Part shown: piece by piece, positions 9,336 through 18,555 of the stretch
How the letters are laid out: every line of letters starts with the position of its first letter
How positions within the stretch are numbered: the first letter of the stretch is position 1
From: Pseudomonas sp. CCC3.1
Lineage (GTDB): Bacteria > Pseudomonadota > Gammaproteobacteria > Pseudomonadales > Pseudomonadaceae
Reading direction: 5' to 3'
Assembly: GCF_034347405.1 (NCBI RefSeq)
Contig: NZ_CP133778.1
Coordinates: 1,364,001 to 1,428,000, forward strand
Length of the DNA: 64,000 nucleotides
Program-made: the position numbers and the translations under genes
The notes under the pieces: model-generated
Databases searched by the model: none
What the model saw: only the letters and a program-made list of their open reading frames with translations
Told to the model about the DNA's origin: nothing

Positions 9336-10123
9336 CAGTTGTTACGGCTACTTATAATAGGGCTTACACGCTTCCCAGATTGTTTGAGAGTTTGCAAACG
9401 CAAACTGAATTGAATTTTGAGTGGGTGGTGGTAGATGATGGGAGTACTGATGAGACCGAGAGCCTGTTAAAGGATTTTCAAGTCAGCGCTTCTTTTTCCA
9501 TGAAAATCGTCAAGCAAAAAAACTCAGGTAAACATGTTGCGATTAACTCGGGAGTTAGCGTAAGTAGTGGTGACTGGATTTATTTTGTTGACAGTGATGA
9601 TGCACTTCCTGCCGACGCAGTAGAGGTTTTTTTAGCGACTTTACTTAGTGATAAAGATAGCGGAACAATTGGTTTTTGCTTTAGAAGAGCAGATTTTTCT
9701 GGAGAAGTCGTCGGGCGGGTACTCGAAGGCGTACCCACAAACGCTTCCATCATGACACCGACAGCCGCAGCAAATTTTTATAATGGTGACTTGGCTTACA
9801 TTTTTAAACGTACGGACTTGGTTAAACACCCATTTCCTATTTTTGAGGGAGAAAAGTTTGTTCCTGAGTTGTTGATTTGGAACCGGGTTTCAGATGAAGG
9901 GACAGTGAAGTACTTTGGCAACAAAACACTTTATTTGTGTGAGTATTTACCTGATGGATATTCGGCAAATTTCAATGCTAATTTGCGTCGAAATCCGCTA
10001 GGATTCGGCTACTTTTACAGTAAGCAAATTGCGCGGGAAAAAACTTTATCAAGAAAGATTAAATGTGCTGTTCGCTATGCGCAGTGTCGTTTGTATCATC
10101 TTTTAGGTAATAAAGGGCACTAA
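9329..10123 (+). CDS. Family 2 glycosyltransferase
   Basis: A GT-A fold glycosyltransferase of 264 residues that probably adds one sugar to the lipid-linked repeat unit on the cytoplasmic face. The N-terminus TVVTATYNRAYTLPRLFESL is the nucleotide-sugar binding beta-alpha unit. DDGSTD and the metal-binding DSDDAL follow at about residues 37 and 90. It overlaps wzx by 7 bases and is 1 base from the next gene. Donor and linkage cannot be read from the sequence. Confidence 0.88.
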   Translation: MLTVVTATYNRAYTLPRLFESLQTQTELNFEWVVVDDGSTDETESLLKDFQVSASFSMKIVKQKNSGKHVAINSGVSVSSGDWIYFVDSDDALPADAVEVFLATLLSDKDSGTIGFCFRRADFSGEVVGRVLEGVPTNASIMTPTAAANFYNGDLAYIFKRTDLVKHPFPIFEGEKFVPELLIWNRVSDEGTVKYFGNKTLYLCEYLPDGYSANFNANLRRNPLGFGYFYSKQIAREKTLSRKIKCAVRYAQCRLYHLLGNKGH

Positions 10124-10124
10124 G

Positions 10125-11213
10125 ATGAAAATTCTTTATGTTGTCACTGGATTAGGTGTTGGTGGCGCAGAGAGACAAGTTCTCGATCTGGCCGATCGAT
10201 TTGGCATCCAAGGGCATGAGGTAAAAATTTGCTATCTTACAGGGCCAGCTTTATTGCGTCCTATGCTCAATAGTATTGAGCTCATACCGTTGAATCTTAA
10301 AAAGACGATTCCAGGATTTATGCTTGGCATTATTAATCTTGGAAAGATAATAAAAAACTTTGCGCCCGATGTTGTTCATGCTCACATGGTTCACGCTAAT
10401 TTATTTACGCGTATTATTAGGCCTTTTTGCTCTATTAAGAAGTTAATCAATACTGCGCATAATACTAATGAGGGAGGCCGTGCCAGAATGCTGGCATACC
10501 GATTGACTCATTCCTTGGCCGACGTGACTACTAACGTTACGCTTGAGGCAGTTCGTGTATTTGAACAAAAAAAAGCATGCCCTATAGGGGGGATGCAAGC
10601 GATGCCTAACGGTATTGATACCGATATTTTTAAGCCTGACTTGCTGGCCAGAAACGCAATAAGAGCTTCTGAGCATATTGGTCAGGACGAAAAGCTTGTC
10701 GTCGCAGTAGGGCGGTTAGTTGATGCAAAAGACTATGATAATTTATTAATGGCGTTTAGCAAACTTTGTGAGAAGAGGTCGAAGGTTAAACTGTGGATTG
10801 TAGGTGATGGCCCTGAAAGAGATAAGTTAGAAAATTTGGTGAAGTTATTGGGGCTTTCAGGTGATGTTAGATTTTTAGGCGTAAGGTCTGATGTCAATAA
10901 TATCTACAATGCCGCAGATTTATATACGCTTTCATCCGCATGGGAAGGCTTTGGTCTAGTGGTTGCTGAAGCGATGGCTACAGAAAAAGTAGTTGTAGCT
11001 ACCGATTGCGGAGGTGTTAAAGAGGTATTGGGTGGGTGTGGATACTTGGTCCCTCGCAAAGACCCATCTTCACTTATGCAGGCGATGAGTACAGCTCTTG
11101 ATCTTGACCCTGAAGATAGCCGGAAATTATCGATCTCAGCAAGAGACAGAATAGTCAAAAATTACTCTATCAATGAAATAGTTGATGTATGGGCACGCAT
11201 CTATAAATATTAA
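10125..11213 (+). CDS. Family 4 glycosyltransferase
   Basis: A GT-B fold glycosyltransferase of 362 residues. The N-terminal domain begins KILYVVTGLGVGGAERQVLDLA, the glycine-rich acceptor-side loop. The C-terminal domain has VGRLVDAKDYDNLL, VGDGPER and the E-x7-E motif EGFGLVVAE. It should add one sugar to the O-unit; specificity is unknown. It is tightly packed behind the family 2 enzyme and starts 37 bases before the next transferase. Confidence 0.88.
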   Translation: MKILYVVTGLGVGGAERQVLDLADRFGIQGHEVKICYLTGPALLRPMLNSIELIPLNLKKTIPGFMLGIINLGKIIKNFAPDVVHAHMVHANLFTRIIRPFCSIKKLINTAHNTNEGGRARMLAYRLTHSLADVTTNVTLEAVRVFEQKKACPIGGMQAMPNGIDTDIFKPDLLARNAIRASEHIGQDEKLVVAVGRLVDAKDYDNLLMAFSKLCEKRSKVKLWIVGDGPERDKLENLVKLLGLSGDVRFLGVRSDVNNIYNAADLYTLSSAWEGFGLVVAEAMATEKVVVATDCGGVKEVLGGCGYLVPRKDPSSLMQAMSTALDLDPEDSRKLSISARDRIVKNYSINEIVDVWARIYKY

Positions 11214-11250
11214 TTGATGGCTATTTGGTGTTGAAATTTAAGGCTTGATC

Positions 11251-12402
11251 ATGAAAGAAGCAAAAATTTTGATAGTTACAACAGTGCCTGAAACACTTAA
11301 GACAATACTTGCTCTTCAACCACGCTTTCTTAATCGCGATTTCTCTGTTTACTTGGCTAGTTCGCCTGAAGGTGCCGTGGAAACGCTTTCCGCTAAAGAA
11401 GGAGTTCCTTTTCATATAGTTCCTATGAAGCGTGGCATAAGTCCTTTGTCAGATCTCTTGTCGATTTTTAATATGTGTAGACTGCTGTTAAAGTTAAAGC
11501 CAACGGTGGTTCATTCCTATACACCAAAGGCCGGGTTGGTTTCAATGATCGCCGCTTTTATATGCAGAGTTCCTGTAAGGATACATACCTTTACCGGGCT
11601 GATATTTCCTACTCAAACGGGCTTGAAAAAGATATTGCTCGTCAATATTGACCGGATTATTTGTATGCTTGCGACTCGTGTCGTTCCGGAGGGTGAGGGG
11701 GTAAAGCGGGATTTACTGTCTTTCGGTGTTACTCGCAAAAGTATGTCGGTCATAGGCTATGGAAATATTGCGGGTGTTGATTTGGATTTTTTCCAACCAG
11801 GTACTGAGGCTGTTAGCTCTAAGTCAGAGCTTATGAAAAAGTCCTTGGGTATTGCAGATGAGGACTTTTTGTTCTGCTATATAGGTCGTCTGAACAGAGA
11901 CAAAGGTTTGAAAGAGCTAGGTCAGGCTTTTTTGGTATTGCCTGATTTTGTGCATTTGATAGTGGTCGGGGAACTAGATTCTGAGGCCCCTGTAGATAGT
12001 GCGACACTTACTCTTTTTGCGGAGCACAAACGAATTCACACGTTAGGCTTTAAAGCTGACATACGTGATGCGCTTGAAGCTTGTGACGCTCTGGTTCTTC
12101 CGAGCTACCGTGAAGGCTTTCCGAATGTTGTTTTGCAGGCGGGTGCCATGAGTAAACCGGCCGTAGTAACAGACATAAATGGTAGTAACGAAATTATTGA
12201 GCATGGTTTGAACGGGTGGATCGCAAAGCCTCAGGATGTTGCCAGTTTGCAGGTCGCAATGACTCGAGCTTTAAATACACCCAGAAAAGAGCTTTCGGTA
12301 ATGGGGGCATTTGCTCGATCTCGAATCATGGAACGTTACGATCAAACGGTTCATTGGGGGCGAATGAATGCATTCTATTTGCAGGAGTTGAACATTGATT
12401 AA
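11251..12402 (+). CDS. Family 4 glycosyltransferase (PglA-like position)
   Basis: A GT-B enzyme of about 383 residues with HSYTPKAGLVSMIAAFICRVPVRIHTF in the N-terminal half, a feature of transferases that act directly after the initiating phosphosugar (PglA/WbpT type). IGRLNRDKGLKEL and PSYREGFPNVVLQAG follow in the donor domain. ATG 11251 is chosen with AAGG 7 bases upstream; a TTG lies 6 bases before it. It overlaps the initiating transferase gene by 8 bases, which supports a role as the second transferase in the pathway. Substrate is inferred only. Confidence 0.87.
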   Translation: MKEAKILIVTTVPETLKTILALQPRFLNRDFSVYLASSPEGAVETLSAKEGVPFHIVPMKRGISPLSDLLSIFNMCRLLLKLKPTVVHSYTPKAGLVSMIAAFICRVPVRIHTFTGLIFPTQTGLKKILLVNIDRIICMLATRVVPEGEGVKRDLLSFGVTRKSMSVIGYGNIAGVDLDFFQPGTEAVSSKSELMKKSLGIADEDFLFCYIGRLNRDKGLKELGQAFLVLPDFVHLIVVGELDSEAPVDSATLTLFAEHKRIHTLGFKADIRDALEACDALVLPSYREGFPNVVLQAGAMSKPAVVTDINGSNEIIEHGLNGWIAKPQDVASLQVAMTRALNTPRKELSVMGAFARSRIMERYDQTVHWGRMNAFYLQELNID

Positions 12403-13621
12403 GCGTTCTTTTGACTTTACAGCCTCGCTTTTGGGCTTGTTGCTGTTGTCGCCAATTATTGTTTATCTTGCTTTTTCTGTACGACGCAAATTGGGCAGTC
12501 CAGTATTATTTAGGCAAACCCGACCAGGTCTTAATGGTGCCCCCTTCGAAATGTTGAAATTTCGGAGCATGAAGGATTGCGCAGATGCTCATGGTGGTCA
12601 GCTTCCTGATTCTGAACGAATGACCCCTTTTGGATCGTTTTTACGCTCTAGCAGTTTGGATGAATTGCCGGGACTTTGGAGCGTATTGAAAGGTGATATG
12701 AGTTTAGTGGGCCCAAGACCTTTATTGATGGAATACCTGCCTCTTTACAGTGCTGAGCAGAGTCGTCGCCATGATGTTAAGCCTGGTATTACGGGCTGGG
12801 CGCAAGTCAATGGCCGTAATGCAATTAGTTGGGAGGAGAAATTTAAATACGATAGTTGGTACGTCGATAATAAATCTTTTTGGTTAGACTTGAAGATTAT
12901 TGCGCTCACTGTAAAAAAAGTATTTGTTCGTGAGGGTATCAATGCCGCTGGTGAGGCAACGATGTCCAAGTTCTCAGGCGTCGTACCTGCAAAAAAATTG
13001 GCAATTTTGGGAACTGGAGGGCACGGCAAAGTAGTAGCTGACACCGCTGAGGTTTGCGGTTGGAACGATATTGAGTTTTTTGATGACCGGTGGCCCGAAA
13101 TACAAAAGGTTGAACATTGGCATGTTTCGGGAGATACCCAACTACTGCTGAAGCGCTTACAAGAATTTGATGGCGTTATAGTGGCTATTGGTAGTAGCGA
13201 AATCAGGTGTATGAAAATTACTGAACTGCTTGACGCGCAAGCACCCCTTATTTCCTTGGTTCATCCCGCTGCGACCATTAGTCGATATGCCACTATTGGT
13301 AAGGGCGGAGTTGCATTTGCAGGTGTTGTAGTTAATCCATACGCTAGAATTGGTATCGGCTCGATTCTTAATACCGGTTGCAGTATCGATCATGATTGCT
13401 GTCTAGCAGATTATGTTCATGTCAGTCCGGGCGCTAGATTGGCAGGTGGGGTTAATGTTGGACAGTCAAGCTGGATTGGTATTGGAGCGAGCATCCGACA
13501 GTCAATAAACATCGGCTCGAACGTTAAGGTGGGCGCTGGTGCCGTAGTTGTTGATGATACACCTGATGATTTAATTGTTGTCGGCGTACCTGCCAAAGTC
13601 TTAAGGTGTGACAATGAGTAA
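12395..13621 (+). CDS. Bifunctional phosphoglycosyl transferase / sugar N-acetyltransferase (PglB Neisseria-type fusion)
   Basis: Two enzymes in one 408-residue chain. Residues 1-190 are a monotopic phosphoglycosyl transferase (PglC type): one re-entrant helix (LLGLLLLSPIIVYLAF), FRQTRPG, MLKFRSM, the catalytic Asp89-Glu90 in SLDELPGLW and SLVGPRPLL. Residues 205-408 are a PglD-type left-handed beta-helix acetyltransferase that opens KLAILGTGGHGKVVADTAE and ends in hexapeptide repeats and VGVPAKVL. The same fusion is known as PglB in Neisseria, where it makes and transfers di-N-acetylbacillosamine phosphate. Start is TTG with GGAG 8 bases upstream. It likely acetylates the UDP-4-amino sugar and starts the O-unit on undecaprenyl phosphate. 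Confidence 0.88.
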   Translation: MIKRSFDFTASLLGLLLLSPIIVYLAFSVRRKLGSPVLFRQTRPGLNGAPFEMLKFRSMKDCADAHGGQLPDSERMTPFGSFLRSSSLDELPGLWSVLKGDMSLVGPRPLLMEYLPLYSAEQSRRHDVKPGITGWAQVNGRNAISWEEKFKYDSWYVDNKSFWLDLKIIALTVKKVFVREGINAAGEATMSKFSGVVPAKKLAILGTGGHGKVVADTAEVCGWNDIEFFDDRWPEIQKVEHWHVSGDTQLLLKRLQEFDGVIVAIGSSEIRCMKITELLDAQAPLISLVHPAATISRYATIGKGGVAFAGVVVNPYARIGIGSILNTGCSIDHDCCLADYVHVSPGARLAGGVNVGQSSWIGIGASIRQSINIGSNVKVGAGAVVVDDTPDDLIVVGVPAKVLRCDNE

Positions 13622-13695
13622 TCTTGTTTTTAGGTGAGATTTATCATTTTTCTTATGTGAGCTTTTTTTAATATTAAAGTTATGGGTGGTGATTA

Positions 13696-14889
13696 GTGAG
13701 CAATTTACAGTTTTCTCCTTGGCCGTCTTTCACAGAAGAAGAAGCTGACGCTGTACGGGATGTTATTCTTTCTAACAAGGTCAACTATTGGACCGGTCAG
13801 GAAACACGTGCTTTTGAGAAAGAGTTTGCCAAGTGGTCTGGCACTGAATATGCCGTCGCTTTAGCTAACGGCACCGTGGCTTTGGATTTAGCGTTAAAGG
13901 CCCTTGGCATTGGCTTTGGCGATGAAGTAATCGTGACATCGCGTACTTTCCTAGCTTCGGTTTCGAGCATTGTCAATGCAGGTGCAGTGCCTGTATTTGC
14001 TGACGTGGATTTGGACTCGCAAAACTTTACCGCTGAAACTATCTTTAGGGTTTTGACGCCTCGCACCAAGGCGCTAATTTGCGTTCATTTAGCGGGCTGG
14101 CCCTGTGATATGGATCCGATCATGGCTTTAGCTAATGAGCATGGTCTCAAAGTCATTGAGGATTGCGCGCAAGCTCATGGAGCCTTGTACAAAGGTCGCC
14201 CTGTGGGCTCTATTGGACAAATTGGCGCTTGGTCTTTTTGCCAGGACAAAATCATGACCACGGGCGGAGAGGGGGGCATGGTGACGACCAATGATCGCCA
14301 ACTCTGGGCTGATATGTGGGCTTACAAAGATCACGGCAAGAGTTGGGAAGCTGTCTATGAGCGCGAGCATGCCCCCGGATTTCGTTGGTTGCATGAAAGC
14401 TTTGGTACTAACTGGCGGATGCTTGAGGTGCAAGCTGTTATAGGTCGTATTCAACTGCGGCGTATGCATGACTGGCAGGCAGCTCGCCTGAAAAATGCTA
14501 GGCGGATTTGGAGTGTTGCCCAGCAATTGCCTGCGCTTCGTGTTCCTGCTCTCCCTGCCAGTGATGTGCATGCTGCTTATAAATGCTATGTATTTGTGCG
14601 TCCCGAAAGGCTTAAATCTGACTGGTCCCGTGATCGCATTCTCAATGAAATCGTTTCCCAAGGGGTGCCTGCCTTTTCTGGATCGTGTTCAGAAGTCTAT
14701 CTTGAGAAAGCTTTTGACAACACTGGATGGCGTCCTGCGCAACGCCTTGAACACGCGAAAGAGCTGGGCGAAACCAGCTTGATGTTTTTAGTTCATCCAA
14801 CTCTTACTGAACAAGAGATAGATTTGACCTGTCAGATACTGAGTAGCGTTGTACTGGAAGCATCATTGGAAGCTGGTGCTACCTCATAA
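13696..14889 (+). CDS. DegT/DnrJ/EryC1 sugar aminotransferase (PglE-like)
   Basis: A PLP-dependent nucleotide-sugar aminotransferase of 397 residues. It shows ALANGTVALDLALKALGIGFGDEVIV, IEDCAQAHGA and the Schiff-base lysine region SFCQDKIMTTGGEGGM. With the WbpM-type dehydratase downstream and the acetyltransferase domain upstream, it fits the middle step of UDP-di-N-acetylbacillosamine synthesis, amination of the 4-keto sugar. GTG 13696 is used as start, with GGGTGGTG just upstream. Substrate assignment comes from neighbours. Confidence 0.9.
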   Translation: MSNLQFSPWPSFTEEEADAVRDVILSNKVNYWTGQETRAFEKEFAKWSGTEYAVALANGTVALDLALKALGIGFGDEVIVTSRTFLASVSSIVNAGAVPVFADVDLDSQNFTAETIFRVLTPRTKALICVHLAGWPCDMDPIMALANEHGLKVIEDCAQAHGALYKGRPVGSIGQIGAWSFCQDKIMTTGGEGGMVTTNDRQLWADMWAYKDHGKSWEAVYEREHAPGFRWLHESFGTNWRMLEVQAVIGRIQLRRMHDWQAARLKNARRIWSVAQQLPALRVPALPASDVHAAYKCYVFVRPERLKSDWSRDRILNEIVSQGVPAFSGSCSEVYLEKAFDNTGWRPAQRLEHAKELGETSLMFLVHPTLTEQEIDLTCQILSSVVLEASLEAGATS

Positions 14890-14958
14890 ATACTGCGACT
14901 GCATAGAACAAAAGATTGCGGATTGATTTTTGGAGCGGCACAGGTGTTCAAAGATGTT

Positions 14959-16956
14959 ATGGATATAATTCGATCATATTTATTAAATTTGTCTCGGCGA
15001 CAAAAACGCTTTATTCAAGTATTCACAGACGTCATGCTCGTTTGGATTGCCTTGTGGCTGGCGTTTGTCGTTCGTTTGGGTATCGACGACATGATCAATC
15101 CAGTCAAAGCACATGTTTGGCTGTTTGTAGCCGCTCCCCTTATTGCAATCCCCATGTTCATCCGCTTTGGTATGTACCGTGCCGTTATGCGCTATTTCGG
15201 CAATGATGCCCTTATAGCCATTATCAAAGCGGTCAGTCTGTCTTCACTGATTCTGGCAGTCGTCGTGTACTGGTACAGCAATCACGATAATGTCGTTCCG
15301 CGCTCAATCATTTTCAACTATTGGTGGTTGAGTCTTATCATGCTCGGAGGTTTACGCTTGGCCATGCGTCAATACTTCTTAGGTGACTGGTTCTCCGCTG
15401 CTCAGCATGTGCCATTTACCAGCCGTGATGATGGGTTGCCACGAGTAGCTATTTATGGGGCTGGGTCAGCAGGTAACCAGCTAGTCGCAGCGCTACGGAT
15501 GGGGCGCCTCATGCGTCCTGTGGCGTTTGTTGACGATGATGACAGCATTTCTGATCGGGTCATTTCGGGTTTGCAAGTTTTCAAACCAGAAAATATGCAG
15601 CAGATGATTGATCGAACTGGTGCGCAAGAACTTCTACTGGCCATTCCTTCATCTTCTCGCGGTCGACGTCGTGAGATTCTTGGTTTGCTTGAAGGCTTTC
15701 CGCTGCACGTACGTAGTGTTCCAGGGTTTATGGACTTGGCCAGTGGTCGAGTGAAGGTTGACGATATCCAGGAAGTGGATATTGCCGATTTGCTGGGGCG
15801 TGATGCAGTACCCGCACAAGCAGATTTGTTGGAGCACTGCATTAAAGGTCAGTGTGTACTGGTCACGGGGGCCGGCGGTTCGATTGGATCGGAGCTTTGT
15901 CGTCAGATTCTATTACTGAGACCTACCACACTACTGTTGTTCGAACACAGTGAGTTCAATCTTTACAGTATCCTTTGCGAACTTGAACAACAGGTGAGTC
16001 GTGAGTCACTGTCGGTAAAAGTACTGCCGATTTTGGGATCTGTGCGTAATCCGCAGAAATTACTCGATTTGATGAAAACGTGGGAAGTTGACACGGTTTA
16101 CCATGCAGCGGCTTATAAACATGTACCGATGGTTGAGCACAACATAGCCGAAGGTGTGTTGAACAATGTCATTGGCACGCTCAACACTGCTCAGGCAGCT
16201 CTTCAGGCGGGTGTTGCAAACTTTGTACTGATCTCCACTGACAAGGCCGTGCGTCCGACCAATGTGATGGGCAGTACCAAGCGATTGGCCGAAATGACGC
16301 TACAGGCACTTAGCCGTGAGGTTGCCCCTGTGTTGTTCGGTGACAGGTCAAACGTGTTGAGGGTCAACAAAACACGATTCACCATGGTTCGCTTTGGCAA
16401 CGTGTTGGGCTCTTCTGGGTCGGTGATTCCGCTGTTTCATAAGCAGATCAAAGCCGGTGGTCCACTGACAGTGACTCATCCCAAGATCACACGCTACTTC
16501 ATGACTATTCCAGAAGCTGCCCAGTTGGTGATTCAAGCCGGCTCCATGGGGCAGGGCGGGGATGTTTTTGTACTCGATATGGGTGAGCCTGTGCGCATCG
16601 TGGAACTGGCTGAGAAGATGATTCATCTTTCAGGTTTAAGTGTCCGCTCTGAAAAAAATCTGCATGGCGATATTGAAATTGAATTCACGGGGCTGCGCCC
16701 AGGCGAAAAACTTTACGAAGAGTTGCTGATCGGTGACAACGTTGTATCCACACAACATCCCATGATCATGAGTGCAAACGAGGATATGTTGTCATGGGAA
16801 GAACTAAAGCAAAAACTTGCTCAGTTGCTTGAGGCTGTAGACCAAGATGACTATGCACGCGTACGTCAGTTGTTGCGTGAGACAGTGAGTGGTTATACCC
16901 CTGAGGGCGACATTGTTGACTGGATTCATCAGCAACGTCGCTCCGAGCCGTTATAA
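14959..16956 (+). CDS. wbpM: UDP-GlcNAc 4,6-dehydratase WbpM (PglF/CapD family)
   Basis: A membrane-anchored nucleotide-sugar dehydratase of about 665 residues. Four hydrophobic segments occupy roughly residues 20-150. A first Rossmann-like domain (VAIYGAGSAGNQL) and the catalytic SDR domain follow, with VLVTGAGGSIGSELCRQ, ISTDKAVRPTNVMGSTKR and RFGNVLGSSGSVIPLF. Family members convert UDP-GlcNAc to the 4-keto-6-deoxy sugar. ATG 14959 is preferred over the TTG at 14923 because it gives the normal WbpM start (MDIIRSYLLNLSRRQKRFIQ). It closes the O-antigen locus, as in other pseudomonads. Confidence 0.95.
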   Translation: MDIIRSYLLNLSRRQKRFIQVFTDVMLVWIALWLAFVVRLGIDDMINPVKAHVWLFVAAPLIAIPMFIRFGMYRAVMRYFGNDALIAIIKAVSLSSLILAVVVYWYSNHDNVVPRSIIFNYWWLSLIMLGGLRLAMRQYFLGDWFSAAQHVPFTSRDDGLPRVAIYGAGSAGNQLVAALRMGRLMRPVAFVDDDDSISDRVISGLQVFKPENMQQMIDRTGAQELLLAIPSSSRGRRREILGLLEGFPLHVRSVPGFMDLASGRVKVDDIQEVDIADLLGRDAVPAQADLLEHCIKGQCVLVTGAGGSIGSELCRQILLLRPTTLLLFEHSEFNLYSILCELEQQVSRESLSVKVLPILGSVRNPQKLLDLMKTWEVDTVYHAAAYKHVPMVEHNIAEGVLNNVIGTLNTAQAALQAGVANFVLISTDKAVRPTNVMGSTKRLAEMTLQALSREVAPVLFGDRSNVLRVNKTRFTMVRFGNVLGSSGSVIPLFHKQIKAGGPLTVTHPKITRYFMTIPEAAQLVIQAGSMGQGGDVFVLDMGEPVRIVELAEKMIHLSGLSVRSEKNLHGDIEIEFTGLRPGEKLYEELLIGDNVVSTQHPMIMSANEDMLSWEELKQKLAQLLEAVDQDDYARVRQLLRETVSGYTPEGDIVDWIHQQRRSEPL

Positions 16957-17065
16957 CGAAATACCCTGCAACTGACACATTTTTGACACTCCCTCGTCAT
17001 CGCCTATGTTTGGAGTACAGCTCAGGAAAGCTGTTTCCACTTAACGATGTATTGGAGTGTCACTT

Positions 17066-17395
17066 ATGCGTATTGCCTTTCTCCCTTCGATGTTTCTGGC
17101 TTTGATGGTCGGTATGTCCAGCGCGGTTCACGCTACGCCTACGGCAGATGCTGCTCAGCCGGTCGTGGCTACGATTGCCTCGCCTGATGCCCAAATCATG
17201 ACGATCAACCTTAACACTGCAGATGAGGCGACACTTCAGCGTGAACTCTCTGGAGTAGGCTCCGCCAAGGCAAAAGCAATTGTCGCTTATCGTGAGGCTA
17301 ACGGTGACTTTGCCTCGGCGGATGAGCTTCTGGAAGTCAAAGGGATCGGCAAGGCTATTTTTGAGAAGAATCGCGACAGGGTCGCGGTTAACTAA
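17066..17395 (+). CDS. ComEA-family helix-hairpin-helix DNA-binding protein
   Basis: A 109-residue secreted protein with a clear signal peptide (RIAFLPSMFLALMVGMSSAVHA) and a C-terminal pair of helix-hairpin-helix motifs (VNLNTAD-type INLNTADEATLQRELSGVGSAKAKAIVAYRE, then ELLEVKGIGKAIFEKNRD). ComEA proteins bind DNA in the periplasm during uptake; in Pseudomonas the short paralogue after wbpM has no proven role. ATG 17066 has GGAG 8 bases upstream. A strong terminator follows. Confidence 0.9.
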   Translation: MRIAFLPSMFLALMVGMSSAVHATPTADAAQPVVATIASPDAQIMTINLNTADEATLQRELSGVGSAKAKAIVAYREANGDFASADELLEVKGIGKAIFEKNRDRVAVN

Positions 17396-17414
17396 ATTAA
17401 GCAGTTGAATGCAG

Positions 17415-17440
17415 AAGGCCAGTCAAAGACTGGCCTTTTG
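17415..17440 (+). terminator. Terminator after the ComEA-family gene
   Basis: AAGGCCAGTC / GACTGGCCTT form a perfect 10-bp stem around an AAA loop. The T-rich tract TTGGGTTTTT follows. It sits between convergent genes and may stop transcription from both sides. Confidence 0.9.
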
Positions 17441-17458
17441 GGTTTTTGCGCTTAGTGC

Positions 17459-18016
17459 CTATTCGACTGATTGCTTTAACGTATTACGCGTTACAGCCAA
17501 TATTTTCTCTTTTAACTCATCGCTGTCGGCACTACGAGCCAGCACCAATGCCCCCACTAACGCCGCAAATATCATGATGCTTTGCTCTTCTGCATCTGAA
17601 CCCGGCAGTGTGTTCTCTATTTGTTTGAGCCTGGCATTGATCACTGCGTCGGTCGTCGGGCTGGCAATCCTTTGTTGGGCCATTTCGGCAGACATGGTTG
17701 GCAATGGGCACCCTTCATGCGGGGAGGTCACATGCCACTGCGACAGGTAGGTATCGATAAAGGCATTCAAGGGCTGGGGTTGGCTGAATATTTCAGCGCA
17801 CAAGCCGTCAACTTCGCTGGCGGCCTGTTGCAGGGCTTTTTCTACCAGTTCGTTTTTGGAAGCAAAGTGAGCATAGAAACCACCGTGGGTCAGCCCTAGG
17901 GATTTCATGAGCGGTTGCAGGCCTGTTGCTCCAATTCCATCTCTTCGAAAGAGACCAGCGGCTTCTTTGATGATGCGCTGATGGGTCAGGGCTTTATGAT
18001 TTTGTGAGTACCGCAT
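17459..18016 (-). CDS. TetR/AcrR-family transcriptional repressor
   Basis: A 185-residue one-component regulator. The N-terminal helix-turn-helix (about residues 12-58) reads RIIKEAAGLFRRDGIGATGLQPLMKSLGLTHGGFYAHFASKNELVEKAL, the TetR pattern. The C-terminal half, with CPLPTMSAEMA, resembles the AcrR/NemR-like ligand domain that often senses electrophiles. A perfect 14-bp palindrome lies 13 bases upstream of its start, probably the operator for autoregulation. No obvious target gene is divergent from it. Confidence 0.9.
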   Translation of the reverse strand: MRYSQNHKALTHQRIIKEAAGLFRRDGIGATGLQPLMKSLGLTHGGFYAHFASKNELVEKALQQAASEVDGLCAEIFSQPQPLNAFIDTYLSQWHVTSPHEGCPLPTMSAEMAQQRIASPTTDAVINARLKQIENTLPGSDAEEQSIMIFAALVGALVLARSADSDELKEKILAVTRNTLKQSVE

Positions 18017-18028
18017 GGCAGCTGTCTC

Positions 18029-18042
18029 TTTAGTGCACTAAA
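18029..18042. promoter_or_regulatory. Palindromic operator of the TetR-family gene
   Basis: TTTAGTGCACTAAA is a perfect 14-bp palindrome just upstream of the TetR-family start codon. Position and symmetry suit a dimeric repressor binding site. Confidence 0.65.
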
Positions 18043-18155
18043 TGCATCTTAGCGTTGAGTATCAAGTCCTTACACTTCTGTTTTGCTCATTTGTGTTTTT
18101 CAGAGTTGCTCTCAGAACTCAATTTCTTGATTCCACACTGAGAGCGATCTCTGTG

Positions 18156-18323
18156 TTATTTGTCCTTTGATTCTTTTGCATCCATCTCAGCATTGCGTTC
18201 AGCAACACGCTTGCGTTCTTCGTCGGTCAATTCAACTTTATTGGCCGTTTCACGCAAGGTCATCAGGCCGCCAACGATGGCGCCAATGGCTACGATGAGA
18301 ATTAACCAAGCATACCAGGGCAT
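18156..18323 (-). CDS. DUF2897-family small membrane protein
   Basis: A 55-residue protein with one transmembrane helix (WYAWLILIVAIGAIVGGLMTL) and a charged cytoplasmic tail (DEERKRVAERNAEMDAKESKDK). This matches the DUF2897 family found next to pyrF in Pseudomonas. ATG at 18323 has GGAG at proper distance. Function is unknown. Confidence 0.8.
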   Translation of the reverse strand: MPWYAWLILIVAIGAIVGGLMTLRETANKVELTDEERKRVAERNAEMDAKESKDK

Positions 18324-18555
18324 TGTTTTCTCCTTGATGAGCAAGATGCTGAGCAAAAAATTTGCGCTGCGTATTGCTGTCTATCCTATTGAGTGTGTGA
18401 GTACCCCACTGGTTTCATTGTAGGCCGGTTATCTTTTTGTGCGCTCTGGTTCACCTCAAGATGATTAAAGTCACGAAAATACGATCATCGGGTGCCGGTA
18501 GGCGGCTGCTTCCGCTATAATGCGCGCCGATTTCGACCAGCCTGAGAACCCGCTA

